A stretch of 64,000 nt of DNA from Salinibacterium xinjiangense (GCF_014645015.1 NZ_BMLC01000003.1:121109-185108); one strand, 5' to 3'. Shown: positions 52,910 to 62,909, numbered from the stretch's first letter. The notes: generated by a model from the sequence alone, not told the origin. Numbers and translations: made by a program.

Positions 52910-53773
52910 TTACGGCACCCGAACCATAATCTCCTGGGCGACGCTCGCCAGGAGCATTCCCGAGCGGGAGTAGATGCGACCCTGGGCCAGTCCACGCCCT
53001 CCCACGGCGTTGGGAGACTCCTGGACGTAGAGGTTCCACTCGTCGGCGCGACCGAACCTGTGGAGCCACATCGCGTGGTCGAGACTGGCAACCTTGAGTC
53101 CCGGTGTAACCCATGGCAGGCCGTGACGCCTGATGACGGATTCCTGGATGGTGAAGTCGCTCGCGAACACGAGGGCGGCGCGGTGGAGGTTCTCGTCGTC
53201 GGGCATCGCCGAAACCGTCTTGAGCCACACGGCCTGGTGCGCGACGTTCCGACCTTCGACGGCCAGGTAGATCGGTGTGGGAACATGACGGATGTCGAAG
53301 GGCCGCTCATACGCCCATGCCTTCGCGATGGGGTGGTCGAAGTCTTTGAGGATCTCTGCGGCGGTCGGCAGAGACTCGGGGTCGGGGATGTCGTCGGGCA
53401 TGTTGGCCTGGTGATCGAGACCGGCATCCGGATCCTGGAACGAGGCGATCATCGACAGGATCGGCATACCGTCCTGGTAGGCCTGCGTGCGTCTGGTCGA
53501 GAACGACCTTCCGTCGTGGATGCGATCGACGGAGAAGGTGATCGGCAGGTCGAGACTGCCGGGGCGCAGGAAGTATCCGTGCATGGAGTGTGCCGCGCGC
53601 TCTGCGGGGAGGGTGCGCTGGGCCGCCACCAGCGACTGGGCGAGCACCTGGCCACCGAATACCCGCCCGTGGGGCTGCCATTGGCTGTGGCCGGTGAAGA
53701 TGTCTTCGCTCGTTCGCGCACCGGTGTCGGTCAAATCCAGTGCGGAGAGAAGTCCGGCCAGTGGGTCGCTCAT
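52910..53773 (-). CDS. tesB: Acyl-CoA thioesterase II
   Basis: 287 residues from ATG 53773. Double hotdog: RVFGGQVLAQSLVAAQRTLP and the SMHGYFLRPGS, DGRSFSTRRTQAYQDG (Asp/Thr/Gln catalytic), second half HAMWLHRFGRADEWNLYVQESP. It hydrolyses medium and long acyl-CoAs. Divergent from the gene at 53795, 21 nt apart. Confidence 0.93.
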   Translation of the reverse strand: MSDPLAGLLSALDLTDTGARTSEDIFTGHSQWQPHGRVFGGQVLAQSLVAAQRTLPAERAAHSMHGYFLRPGSLDLPITFSVDRIHDGRSFSTRRTQAYQDGMPILSMIASFQDPDAGLDHQANMPDDIPDPESLPTAAEILKDFDHPIAKAWAYERPFDIRHVPTPIYLAVEGRNVAHQAVWLKTVSAMPDDENLHRAALVFASDFTIQESVIRRHGLPWVTPGLKVASLDHAMWLHRFGRADEWNLYVQESPNAVGGRGLAQGRIYSRSGMLLASVAQEIMVRVP

Positions 53774-53794
53774 GCCCTGTAGTTTAGAAGACCT

Positions 53795-54475
53795 ATGAGC
53801 AACACCTTCACCCTCACCGACTCCCTGGCGCTGGGGGACCTGCACGTGTTTCTCGGTCGAGCCATGCGAGTCGACGACGGTTCTGTGCGCCTGATTGCCG
53901 GCTCCGGAGTGCTCGCTGTATACGTGTCTGTGCTGCATCCTGCCGGGCTTCTCGATGAGAGCCCGACGGTGCTCGGGCTTCGCACGTTCGCCATTGCGCC
54001 GGATGACATATTCGATGTCGTTGTGCCCGTGCGCTCGCTGCTGATGCGCGTGGAAGGGAAGCTCGAGGCCGCGAATGCCAGCCCAGACGAGCGCATCACG
54101 ATCTCACTGCCGATGCAGGTCAACACGGTGACCTGGGCGGCGATTTCACCGCCGCGTGGCGGTTGGATCACCCTGGAGTCGACCGATAGTGCGAGGCTCG
54201 AGGCGGCCGCGCGAGCCGGCATCGACGAGATTGCGCAGGCGATTCCCACAGGCACGGGGGAGCAGATCGTGCAGCGGGTTCGCACCGAGGTGTGGGGCCG
54301 CTCGATCGACGAGCTCGATTTCGTGCCGACCGGTGCTGCGTTCGCGGCACTCAGCCTGGGTTTCCTCGGCGAGAACGAGCCGGTGTCGATCTATGAGACC
54401 GGCCCCTGGACGCGATTGACCACCCGGGGTGGGCACGTACTGGTCAAGCGCCGCGCCTGGAGTCTCACGCGCTGA
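53795..54475 (+). CDS. Conserved hypothetical protein, 226 aa
   Basis: ATG 53795. Beta-rich N-terminus (DLHVFLGRAMRVDDGSVRLIAG.. GVLAVYVSVLHP), helix ARAGIDEIAQAIPTG, later TRLTTRGGHVLVKRRAW. No signal or membrane segment. Widespread in actinobacteria by pattern; function not recognised. Convergent with the DUF2510 protein. Confidence 0.72.
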   Translation: MSNTFTLTDSLALGDLHVFLGRAMRVDDGSVRLIAGSGVLAVYVSVLHPAGLLDESPTVLGLRTFAIAPDDIFDVVVPVRSLLMRVEGKLEAANASPDERITISLPMQVNTVTWAAISPPRGGWITLESTDSARLEAAARAGIDEIAQAIPTGTGEQIVQRVRTEVWGRSIDELDFVPTGAAFAALSLGFLGENEPVSIYETGPWTRLTTRGGHVLVKRRAWSLTR

Positions 54476-54483
54476 TCCGGCAC

Positions 54484-55101
54484 TCAGGATGACGTGAACG
54501 TCGACAGTTGCTGGAAAATCTGCGAGAACACCAGGCCCATCCAGACGACTGACACGACCAATGACACTGCGTACATGGCAATAGCGGCCCACATCGGCGC
54601 AATTCCCCGGCCCGTGCGGCGGCGCACGATGACGGAGCGGCCGATGGCATAGGCCGGAGACGACAGGAACGTCCAGGCCCAGTGGAACGGGCGCGGCACT
54701 CCTCGTTCGATGAGCGCCTTCCGGTCGAGGAAGGCGAAGAGGGCGCAAAGGCCATACGTCAGAAAGCCAGTCAGAACCAGGGCCAGGTACCCGGGGGAGG
54801 TGAGCATCTCGAGCTGGGCCATGCTCGTCGAATTCGGGTCGGTGGAAGCGAGGCCGGTGAACATCCCGCTGGTGTCCACGGTGAACAGCAGGGGGAGCGT
54901 GAGGTACGGCAGGAAGACAATCAGCCAGATCCAGGGCGTGTAAACCCTCGTGTTGTTGGGAGCGAGGGCCGCTGCAGAGGCTGTCGGATCGTACGGCTGT
55001 TGCCGATGGTCGGTCCATTGCGAGCCGTCCCACCACCGTGACGCGGCGGGTTCTGCGGGATCCGGATACCAGCCTGCTGGGGTCGCGGGGATGGTCATCA
55101 T
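54484..55101 (-). CDS. DUF2510 membrane protein
   Basis: 205 residues. N-terminal DUF2510 motif PAGWYPDPAEPAASRWWDGSQWT (14-36) and four membrane helices (about 55-75, 100-120, 130-150, 170-190). Typical actinobacterial envelope protein of unknown function. ATG 55101. Confidence 0.85.
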   Translation of the reverse strand: MMTIPATPAGWYPDPAEPAASRWWDGSQWTDHRQQPYDPTASAAALAPNNTRVYTPWIWLIVFLPYLTLPLLFTVDTSGMFTGLASTDPNSTSMAQLEMLTSPGYLALVLTGFLTYGLCALFAFLDRKALIERGVPRPFHWAWTFLSSPAYAIGRSVIVRRRTGRGIAPMWAAIAMYAVSLVVSVVWMGLVFSQIFQQLSTFTSS

Positions 55102-55146
55102 TCAGCTCACTTTCGGATGGGGTACTCGCGCAGGGGCATCGAAGCG

Positions 55147-55590
55147 TTACTCGTCGAAGGTGTTCACCATCGACTGCGCGGCGCGGTCGAGGTAGGACCA
55201 CAGCGTCGCGTCGTGCAGGGGCGACAGCTCGAGGGTGTCGAGCGCGGCCCGCATGTGCGTGAGCCAGCGATCGCGGGCATCCGGATTCACTCTGAAGGGA
55301 ACGTGGCGCATGCGCAGTCGCGGATGACCTCGTTCGTCACTGTATGCCGTCGGACCACCCCAGTACTGCTCCAGAAACCCTGTGAGCCGCTGGATTGCCC
55401 CTTCGAGGTCGGGTTGCTCCGGATACATCGGCAGCAGCACCTCGTCGGTGGCGATCCCGTCGTAGAACGCGCGCACGAGCTTCTCGAAGGTCGGTCGTCC
55501 GCCGACCTGCTCCCAGAAATTCCCCTGCACCGATTCGCCTCCGGAGCTCGCCCGCAAGCGGATCGGAGTCGGTTGGGCGTTGTCGCTCAC
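55147..55590 (-). CDS. glbO: Truncated haemoglobin, group II
   Basis: 147 residues from GTG 55590, sharing GTGA with the mscS stop. FWEQVGGRPTFEKLVRAFYDGIA, PEQPDLEGAIQRLTGFLEQYWGGP (Trp-G8, family II) and LRMRHVPFRVN (proximal His). It binds O2/NO and protects from nitric oxide. Confidence 0.93.
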   Translation of the reverse strand: MSDNAQPTPIRLRASSGGESVQGNFWEQVGGRPTFEKLVRAFYDGIATDEVLLPMYPEQPDLEGAIQRLTGFLEQYWGGPTAYSDERGHPRLRMRHVPFRVNPDARDRWLTHMRAALDTLELSPLHDATLWSYLDRAAQSMVNTFDE

Positions 55591-56687
55591 GGTTGCGCTC
55601 CGGGTGCTGTGGTCTTCGGTGTGGACCGAGATGCTGTGGTCTTCGGTGTGAACCGAGCGGTCGGGGCCGCACCATCCTGTTCCTGCACCTGTTCCTGCAC
55701 CGCGACAGGCTTGGTTTTCGGCGGCTGCGCTCCGTTCACGCTTGCCGCGTTCTCGGCTCCGGAGAGCACCATCGTGTTCAGCGAGGGCAGGCGCACGCCC
55801 ATCTCGTCGAGCGAGGTTTTGAGCCTCGCGCGCAACTCACGAGCCACATCGTCTTTCGATGCCGATGCGGTTTTCACGACGATGCGCAGCACGACAGCCT
55901 CCGCGGAGATGGATTCGATGCCCCAGATCTCGGGCTTTTCCAGGATGCGCGATGTCCACTTCGAGCTGGTGGCCATCGTCGTCGCGGTCTGCAGGATCCG
56001 ATCCTGCACGGCATCGACATCGGTCTCGTATGGCACGGCAAGGTCGATGATGACCCTGGCCCAACCCTGCGACTTGTTGCCGACGCGCAGGATCTCGCCG
56101 TTGCGCACGAACCACAGTGTTCCGTTGACGTCGCGCACCTGGGTGATGCGGATCCCGACCCCCTCGACCACGCCGGTCGCCGGCCCGAGGTCTACGACGT
56201 CGCCGACGCCCAGCTGGTCTTCGGCGACCATGAACAGCCCGCTCAACACATCCTTGACGATGTTCTGTGCGCCGAAACCGAGCCCGGCACCGAGCGCAGC
56301 GGTGATCAGGGCGAAGGCCGACGTCGCGCCGGGGAAGATTTTGTTGAACAGCACGAGGACGGCCATGATCACGATGACGGTCGTCACAAGGTTGCTGAGT
56401 ACGCTGCCGAGTGTGCGGGTGCGCTGCACAACGCGGACAGCCGCCAGCGGCGACATCAGGAGAGCCTGGGTGTCGTCGAAGTTCTGTCGCCTCTTCGCCC
56501 CGTTGATGATGCGGCGCACGACTCGGCGAATGGCGAACAACAAGGCCCAGCGCAGGATGATGGCCCCGACAATCACAAACAGGACCGTGAAGAGGTGCCA
56601 GCTAGCGTCGAACGCGAGAAGGTTTTGAACGAGAACGTTCCAGGGAGCGGCGGTCGCGGGCGGTTCAGTCGTCTGGTGCATAGCCAT
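55587..56687 (-). CDS. mscS: Mechanosensitive ion channel MscS
   Basis: 366 residues. Three N-terminal membrane helices with the pore-lining TM3 (GATSAFALITAALGAGLGFGAQNIVKD), then the beta domain QLGVGDVVDLGPATGVVEGVGIRITQVRD, then a C-terminal extension with Ala/Pro/Thr and a 27-bp tandem repeat. It opens on membrane tension to release solutes. Confidence 0.93.
   Translation of the reverse strand: MAMHQTTEPPATAAPWNVLVQNLLAFDASWHLFTVLFVIVGAIILRWALLFAIRRVVRRIINGAKRRQNFDDTQALLMSPLAAVRVVQRTRTLGSVLSNLVTTVIVIMAVLVLFNKIFPGATSAFALITAALGAGLGFGAQNIVKDVLSGLFMVAEDQLGVGDVVDLGPATGVVEGVGIRITQVRDVNGTLWFVRNGEILRVGNKSQGWARVIIDLAVPYETDVDAVQDRILQTATTMATSSKWTSRILEKPEIWGIESISAEAVVLRIVVKTASASKDDVARELRARLKTSLDEMGVRLPSLNTMVLSGAENAASVNGAQPPKTKPVAVQEQVQEQDGAAPTARFTPKTTASRSTPKTTAPGAQP
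55605..55658. repeat. 27-bp tandem duplication in the mscS tail
   Basis: Two copies at 55605-55631 and 55632-55658 differing in two bases; it encodes a repeated STPKTTA-like end of MscS. In-frame, so tolerated in the tail. Confidence 0.8.
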
Positions 56688-56742
56688 CCAAGTTTAGCGA
56701 CGGCGGCTGTGCCCACTCTGGAGCGGCACAGCCACCGGTCGA

Positions 56743-59286
56743 CTATTCGGCTGCGTCTCGCTTCTGCGCCTCGATCGCCCGCTCAACACCCGCGAGGTTC
56801 TCGATGAGCATTCGACGCAGCGCCGGGATGCCAGGGTTGGCCGTGAGCCAGGCTTTCGTGGCATCCACCAGGCCGGCGGAGGCCAGCGGAGCGGGATACA
56901 GCCCCATGATGATGTATTCGGCGATCTTGTACGAGCGGTTCTCCCAGATGTCGTTGATCGCCGCGAAGTACGGCCCAACGAGGGATTCGAGTGAGGCGGG
57001 ATCGTTGACGTGCTGGTAGCCCATCGTCGCCATGCGCACGATGGCGTTCGGCAGGCTGTCGCTGGTCACGAGGGAATCGAATGCAGCGCGCTTTCCCTCG
57101 ACCGTGGGAATGGTGGCACGAGCCCGAGCGGCAGCCTGTGCCCCGTTGGACGTGTTGTCTTCCGCCAGTGCAGCGTCGATCGCCGCGTCACCCGCAGCGC
57201 CGTTGAGCACGAGGCCCTCGAGGATCTCCCACCGCAGGTCGGTGTCGATCTCGAGACCATCGAGTGTGAGCGAGCCGTCGAGCAACCCGGCCAGCGTCGT
57301 TGCATGCTCACCAGTGGATGCCACGTTCGCGAAGAACTTCACGAACTGGAACTGTGAATCAGACGCAGATTCGGCCGTGAGCGCCAGCGCCCACAACGCG
57401 TCCCCCACCGTCTGCAGGGTGGCGACCCGAGTCGAGGGGGTCACATAGAGCCGTGCCACGCTCACCACCTGGTTCAGCGTGGTGCGGATCGTGGTGGACT
57501 CCGTCTCGCTGCCGATGTTATTCAGCACGAGGTGCACGTAGTCGCTCGCGGCGGTCTCGGCGTCGCGAGCCGCGTCCCACGCTGCTCCCCACACGATGGA
57601 CCGGGCCAGCGGGTCGCTGATGTCGGCGAGGTGCTCCATCGCGACCGCGAGCGACGCGTGATCCAGCCGGATCTTCGCGTAGGCGAGGTCTTCGTCGTTG
57701 ACGAGCACGAGGTCGGGGCGGCCGAGCCCGACAAGCGCCGCGACATCCGTCCGCTCACCGTCGACATCGATCTCGATGCGGTGGTCGCGCGTGAGCTTGC
57801 CACCGTTGAGGTTGTAGAAGCCGATCGCGAGCCGGTGCGGGCGGATCGTCGGGTAGTCGGCAGCGGCCTCCTGCAGCACGGCGAACGAGGTGATCGTGCC
57901 ATCGTCGGTCGTCGTGATCTGCGGACGCAGGGTGTTCACGCCGGCAGTTTCCAGCCAGAGTTTCGTCCACTCGCTGAGGTCACGGCCGCTGGTGGCCTCG
58001 AGTTCGACCATGAGGTCGCTGAGTTCGGTATTGCCGAACTCGTGCTTGGCGAAGTAGTTGCTCACGCCCAGCATGAACTCCTGAAGCCCGACCCAGGCGA
58101 CCAGCTGCTTGATGACCGAACCACCCTTGGCGTAGGTGATGCCGTCGAAGTTGACCTGCACGTCTTCGAGGTCGTTGATCGTCGCGACGACCGGATGCGT
58201 GGATGGCAGCTGGTCCTGCTTGTACGCCCAGCTCTTCTCCATCGCCTGGAACGTCGTCCAGGCCTCGGTCCATTCCGTAGCCTCGGCCGTCGCGAGGGTC
58301 GATGCCCACTCCGCGAAGCTCTCATTGAGCCACAGGTCGTTCCACCACTTCATCGTGACGAGGTCGCCGAACCACATGTGCGCCAGCTCGTGGAGGATCG
58401 TGACGACCCGGCGTTCCTTGATGGCATCCGTCACCTTGGAGCGGAAGATGTAGGTCTCGGTGAAGGTGACGGCACCCGCGTTCTCCATGGCGCCGGCGTT
58501 GAACTCAGGAACGAAGAGCTGGTCGTATTTCTCGAAGGGGTACGGGTAGTTGAAGTGCTTCTCGTAGAACTCGAAGCCCTGCTTCGTCTTCTCGAAGATG
58601 TAGTCGGAGTCGAGGTATTGACTCAGCGACTTGCGGGCGAAGATCCCGAGGGGGATGACCCTGCCACTGCTCGAGGTGAGTTCGTCATGCACCGAGACGT
58701 ATGGCCCTGCAACGACAGCGGTGACGTAGCTGGACAGGATTCCCGTGGGAGGGAATGCCCAGGTCGCGGAGTCGCCCTCGGCGACTGGCTCGGGAGTGGG
58801 GGAGTTGCTGACGACCACCCAGCTGGCCGGGGCCGTCACGGTGAACTGGAAGGTGGCCTTGAGGTCGGGCTGCTCGAACACGGCGAAGACGCGGCGGCTG
58901 TCTGGTACCTCGAACTGCGAGTAGAGATAGACCTCCTGGTCGACGGGGTCGACGAAGCGGTGCAGCCCCTCCCCGGTGTTGGTGTACGCGGCATCCGCGA
59001 CGACATCCAGCACATTCTCGGCCTTCAGGTCATCGAGCTGGATGCGCACGCCATCGCTCACGGCGGTCGGGTCGAGCACGATGCCGTTGAGCGTCACCGA
59101 GTGCACGGTCGTCGTGATCGCATCGATGAACGTGGATGCGCCAGCTTTCGCCGCGAAGGTGACCCGGGTCGTGCTGCTGAAGGTTTCCGGGCTCGAGGTG
59201 AGGTCGAGCGAGATCTCGTAGCTCGACACTGATACGAGAGCTTTGCGCTCCTGTGCTTCGATTCGGGTGAGATTGTCTCCAGGCAC
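56743..59286 (-). CDS. pepN: Aminopeptidase N
   Basis: 847 residues from GTG 59286 (AAGGAG). M1 family: FVPEFNAGAMENAGAVTF (GAMEN) and VTILHELAHMWFGDLVTMKWWNDLWLNESFAEW (HExxH 18 E). C-terminal ERAP-like helical domain (about 520-847). Removes N-terminal residues from peptides. Confidence 0.95.
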   Translation of the reverse strand: MPGDNLTRIEAQERKALVSVSSYEISLDLTSSPETFSSTTRVTFAAKAGASTFIDAITTTVHSVTLNGIVLDPTAVSDGVRIQLDDLKAENVLDVVADAAYTNTGEGLHRFVDPVDQEVYLYSQFEVPDSRRVFAVFEQPDLKATFQFTVTAPASWVVVSNSPTPEPVAEGDSATWAFPPTGILSSYVTAVVAGPYVSVHDELTSSSGRVIPLGIFARKSLSQYLDSDYIFEKTKQGFEFYEKHFNYPYPFEKYDQLFVPEFNAGAMENAGAVTFTETYIFRSKVTDAIKERRVVTILHELAHMWFGDLVTMKWWNDLWLNESFAEWASTLATAEATEWTEAWTTFQAMEKSWAYKQDQLPSTHPVVATINDLEDVQVNFDGITYAKGGSVIKQLVAWVGLQEFMLGVSNYFAKHEFGNTELSDLMVELEATSGRDLSEWTKLWLETAGVNTLRPQITTTDDGTITSFAVLQEAAADYPTIRPHRLAIGFYNLNGGKLTRDHRIEIDVDGERTDVAALVGLGRPDLVLVNDEDLAYAKIRLDHASLAVAMEHLADISDPLARSIVWGAAWDAARDAETAASDYVHLVLNNIGSETESTTIRTTLNQVVSVARLYVTPSTRVATLQTVGDALWALALTAESASDSQFQFVKFFANVASTGEHATTLAGLLDGSLTLDGLEIDTDLRWEILEGLVLNGAAGDAAIDAALAEDNTSNGAQAAARARATIPTVEGKRAAFDSLVTSDSLPNAIVRMATMGYQHVNDPASLESLVGPYFAAINDIWENRSYKIAEYIIMGLYPAPLASAGLVDATKAWLTANPGIPALRRMLIENLAGVERAIEAQKRDAAE

Positions 59287-59369
59287 TGGCGCTCCTTGTG
59301 GTTCGGGTGCGGCTCGTGGCCGCACCAAACCAGCTTAGGCACTCAGATGCGCCGAACTAGTCTGGAATT

Positions 59370-60005
59370 GTGACTGACGCCAATGCGACCGATGAGAATG
59401 CACTACGAACCGCCGTCGATTTCTGGTTCGACCCGAGCTGCCCCTGGGCCTGGATGACCAGCCGCTGGGTCGATGAAGTCGCCCGCCAGCGTCCTCTCGA
59501 CATCACCTGGCACATCATGAGCCTCGCTGTCCTCAATGAAGACAAAGACGTCAGCGACGATCACCGCGCCTTCTTCCCCCGAGCACTCAGGTACACGCGG
59601 CTCGTGACCGCGGTGGGTGAATTGCACGGCGCCGATAAGGTCAAGCCGCTGTACGACGCACTGGGCGAACTGATCCATCCCGGCGGCAGCGAAGACCCGG
59701 ATACGGTGATTCCTGCGGCGCTCGCCGCCATCGGCCTGCCGGTGGACCTCGCGCGTTACTCGGACAGCGACGAATTCGACGCCCGGATGCGCGAATCGCA
59801 TTTCGATGGGATCTCCCGGGTGGGGGAGGATGTCGGTACCCCCGTGATCGCAGTCAACGGTGTCGCCTTCTTCGGTCCCGTGATCTCGCCTGCGCCGCGA
59901 GGCCAGCAGGCGCTCGATCTCTGGGATGGCGTGGTCGCCGTGTCGTCATACGACGGCTTCTTCGAGCTGAAGCGCTCACGTACACGGGATCCGATCTTCG
60001 AATAG
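59370..60005 (+). CDS. Mycothiol-dependent nitroreductase Rv2466c-like, DsbA fold
   Basis: 211 residues from GTG 59370. DFWFDPSCPWAWMTSRW: the CPWA variant lacks the second Cys of the CPWC of Rv2466c. TPVIAVNGVAFFGPVISPAPRG is the cis-Pro part. Likely mycothiol-linked oxidoreductase. Divergent from pepN. Confidence 0.88.
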   Translation: MTDANATDENALRTAVDFWFDPSCPWAWMTSRWVDEVARQRPLDITWHIMSLAVLNEDKDVSDDHRAFFPRALRYTRLVTAVGELHGADKVKPLYDALGELIHPGGSEDPDTVIPAALAAIGLPVDLARYSDSDEFDARMRESHFDGISRVGEDVGTPVIAVNGVAFFGPVISPAPRGQQALDLWDGVVAVSSYDGFFELKRSRTRDPIFE

Positions 60006-60054
60006 TCGAGATACGACCGGGCGTGGCGAGCCTGGTTCACGAGACAATAGAGCA

Positions 60055-60657
60055 ATGCGGTTGTTTCGTCGGCGGAGTTCGGTAGATCTCGGCATCTACA
60101 AGTCGCCGGCACCCCTGAAACCGCCGCCCATCCCGCGGATCGTGGAGGACGGGGTGCTGATCGCCGAATCACTGATGGTGATGACGCTGCGCAACCATCT
60201 GATCGTGAATGTGCTTCGAGACAAGCGTGATTTTGACGAGGAGTCACTCTTTTCGATGGCCACGAGAGAACTCGAGTCCCTCGCCGACAATGAATGGGAG
60301 ACGGCAGAGCGATTGCGCATGCGCCGCGAGCCCACGAGTGTGGATGACCCGTGGCTCGAGGATCCGGACATCTCGGGTGATCACCGTCGTGAGAGCCAGC
60401 GCCGGGAGGCTGTGCACCGTGCCATGTCTGACGCCTTTGCAGCGCGGGCCACAGACCGCGATGTGCTGTCAGCGCTCGTGGAGCGGTCACGCACCAGCGC
60501 ATGGGATGAGATTGCGACGGTGCTCATCGACCGGGCGACCGTCGATGAGCCAGTTCGCGATGCCGACTACGAGGCGCACCGAAGTGAGCGATTGGGGGCG
60601 CTGCTCGCGCTAGACCTCAGCGAACTCGCTGCGGAGCGCGGAGTCTCGCTGCTCTGA
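60055..60657 (+). CDS. Conserved hypothetical protein, 200 aa
   Basis: From ATG 60055. Begins RRRSSVDLGIYKSPAPLKPPPIPRIVEDG, helical remainder with ESLFSMATRELESLADNEWE; no membrane segment. The 3' end overlaps the opposing gene by 48 nt. Function not recognised. Confidence 0.7.
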   Translation: MRLFRRRSSVDLGIYKSPAPLKPPPIPRIVEDGVLIAESLMVMTLRNHLIVNVLRDKRDFDEESLFSMATRELESLADNEWETAERLRMRREPTSVDDPWLEDPDISGDHRRESQRREAVHRAMSDAFAARATDRDVLSALVERSRTSAWDEIATVLIDRATVDEPVRDADYEAHRSERLGALLALDLSELAAERGVSLL

Positions 60658-61281
60658 AGCGTGGGCGCCGGGCGTGCCGGTCATGCGCTCAACGAGTTCG
60701 ATGGTGCCGACCAACAGGGATTTCAGCCGCGCGTCGGCATCGGGCACGCAGGCCAGCGCGATGCCGGCCACCGCGGTATGCACGATCATCGTGGCCGTTC
60801 GATCGGTGAACTCCTTCGAGCGGGCGGTCGACATGTATCTCCTCGCCCACCGTTCCTCACCCGGTGCCGTCAGGAATGCGTCGGCTGCGACCGCTTCCAA
60901 CTCCGCGGAGCTGACCGAGTTCACGGCGACGAGCATCCCCACCGCCAGGGAGCGCTGTCGTTCGAAGCTGGCGATAGGCAGAGCGGCTGCGGCAGCATGC
61001 ACGGCAATCGCTACAGTCACCAGCGGATCGCTGCTCGTCAGATTGACCACGCGATGGATGTGTTGGGTGAGGGTCGCGCGCGTGGCATCAGTCGACAGAT
61101 CGTTGACGTTGCGTGCAACGGCCGCGAGCACCGGGTGCGTGCACGCAGGGTGGTCGCTCCAGTTCTCGCCCGCCAGGTACGAGGCGAACTCCATGAAGCA
61201 GGCGCCTCGCCTGGGGTTCCGATGCCGCCCGGCAGACAGGATCGGCATGACAAGTTGTGGTGCGGTGCGTGAGCTTCTCAT
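60610..61281 (-). CDS. Hypothetical helical protein, 223 aa
   Basis: From ATG 61281 with AAGGAGAG upstream. All-helical: HPVLAAVARNVNDLSTDATR..., LVTVAIAVHAAAAALPIASF; no signal. Overlaps the convergent gene by 48 nt. Family not recognised. Confidence 0.65.
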   Translation of the reverse strand: MRSSRTAPQLVMPILSAGRHRNPRRGACFMEFASYLAGENWSDHPACTHPVLAAVARNVNDLSTDATRATLTQHIHRVVNLTSSDPLVTVAIAVHAAAAALPIASFERQRSLAVGMLVAVNSVSSAELEAVAADAFLTAPGEERWARRYMSTARSKEFTDRTATMIVHTAVAGIALACVPDADARLKSLLVGTIELVERMTGTPGAHASEQRDSALRSEFAEV

Positions 61282-61364
61282 GGTGCTCTCCTTCGCGAGG
61301 AATCCCCACCACAATTCTGCGCCAAGGCTGGCCTTACCGCCAGAGGAAGATGCAAAATCAGGGA

Positions 61365-62345
61365 ATGGAACCTGTGGATGATGCCGGGCCGACGACGGCC
61401 GAGCGCTATCGGTCTTTCGCGGAGATCGACGGACTGGGCCAATCGGCGATCTATGCAGAGTGGGCCTTCGGTGTGGCCGCTGATCCGACCATCATCGACC
61501 TGATCGAGCAGTTACCGCCCGCGAAGCGCCAGGTGAATCTCGTGTTCGCCGCCGCACGGGCTGCTGGCGCGGCAACGGGCGGCTATCTCGAATTCCGAAT
61601 GTGGATGCTCGAGCACTGGGCCACGGTTCGGGGCATCGCCCTGGCCCGCTCGACCCAGACCAACGAGGCCGCCCGCTGCGGGGTGCTGCTCCCACTGCTG
61701 GCCTCGCTGCAGCAGCCCATCGCTCTCATCGAGGTTGGCGCATCCGCCGGACTCTGCCTGTTCCCTGACCGGTACAGCTATCGCTACGGTGACACGGAGT
61801 TGCATCCAGTCGATGGACCGAGTGAGGTGGTCATCTCTCCGAAGATCTCCGGTGAGGTCCCCGTCCCCCGGCGAATGCCGCAGGTCGTGTGGAGAGCCGG
61901 TATCGATCTCAATCCCCTCGGGGTGGACGACCCCGTCGAGATGGCGTGGCTCGAAGCCCTGATATGGCCGGAACATGGTGAACGGCGCAGGCGGCTGCGA
62001 TCGGCAGTGCGTGTCGCGCAGCAGGAGCCGCCGCGCATCGTGCGGTCGGACGCTCTCTCGGGGTTGGCGGCGCTCGCGGCCGAGGCCCCGCCCGACGCCA
62101 CCCTCGTGATCTTCCACAGTGCGGTGCTCGCATACTTTCCGAAACAGGATCGGGACGCCTTCGTCCGGCTGGTTACCGGATTACCGGGACACTGGATATC
62201 GAACGAAGGCCAGACTGTCACTCCTGGCGTGCAGGAGCGGCTTGCCCGCCAGCCCGCGGATCCTGCGCTCTTCCTTGTCGCCATGGACGGTAATCCTGTT
62301 GCTTTCGCGGGAGGGCATGGTCAGAGCCTCGACTGGATCGACTGA
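61365..62345 (+). CDS. DUF2332 protein
   Basis: 326 residues from ATG 61365 (61350 also possible). TAERYRSFAEIDGLGQSAIY, EVGASAGLCLFPDRYSYRYG, VVWRAGIDLNPLGVDDPVE and TLVIFHSAVLAYFPKQDRD are DUF2332 landmarks. Resembles a methyltransferase fold; activity unknown. Confidence 0.88.
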   Translation: MEPVDDAGPTTAERYRSFAEIDGLGQSAIYAEWAFGVAADPTIIDLIEQLPPAKRQVNLVFAAARAAGAATGGYLEFRMWMLEHWATVRGIALARSTQTNEAARCGVLLPLLASLQQPIALIEVGASAGLCLFPDRYSYRYGDTELHPVDGPSEVVISPKISGEVPVPRRMPQVVWRAGIDLNPLGVDDPVEMAWLEALIWPEHGERRRRLRSAVRVAQQEPPRIVRSDALSGLAALAAEAPPDATLVIFHSAVLAYFPKQDRDAFVRLVTGLPGHWISNEGQTVTPGVQERLARQPADPALFLVAMDGNPVAFAGGHGQSLDWID

Positions 62346-62420
62346 TCCCTGCACGGGTACCTGTGATCCATGGACCGGGGGTGTCCCATGAACCGGCGCC
62401 GGGATCCATAAACTGGCAGG

Positions 62421-62909
62421 ATGCGCATCCACATCGCCACCGACCACGCTGGCCTCGAGTTCAGTGATGACCTGAGGCGGCACCTGTCAGCGGCCGGTCA
62501 CGACGTGATCGATCACGGCCCCACCAGCTACGACGCTCTCGACGACTACCCCTCGTTCTGCATCAACGCCGCACTCGCGGTCGTCGCAGACCAGGCCGCC
62601 GGCATCGAGTGCCTCGGCGTGGTCTTCGGTGGCTCTGGCAACGGAGAGCAGATCGCGGCGAACAAGGTGGCCGGTGCACGTGCGGCTCTCGTCTGGAATG
62701 ACAGCACCGCGCTGCTGGCGCGCCAGCACAACGATGCCAACATGATCTCGATCGGCGCGAGGCAGCATACGGTCGAGGAAGCCAAGCACTTCATCGACGT
62801 TTTCATCTCTGAACCCTTTTCCGGTGACGAGCGTCATGCGAGGCGGATCGACCAGATCGCCGAATACGAATCGACCGGCCTCGTCGTCGGCCACGGGATT
62901 GGTCGCTGA
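62421..62909 (+). CDS. rpiB: Ribose-5-phosphate isomerase B
   Basis: 162 residues, ATG 62421. IATDHAGLEFSDDL and VVFGGSGNGEQIAANKVAG (the actinobacterial GSGNGE site with Glu base), NDANMISIGAR. Interconverts ribulose-5-P and ribose-5-P. The stop shares TGATG with nei2. Confidence 0.94.
   Translation: MRIHIATDHAGLEFSDDLRRHLSAAGHDVIDHGPTSYDALDDYPSFCINAALAVVADQAAGIECLGVVFGGSGNGEQIAANKVAGARAALVWNDSTALLARQHNDANMISIGARQHTVEEAKHFIDVFISEPFSGDERHARRIDQIAEYESTGLVVGHGIGR

Noticed and set aside
57532-59232. 566-codon open frame on the plus strand
   Set aside because: Antisense to pepN with its HExxH and GAMEN motifs.
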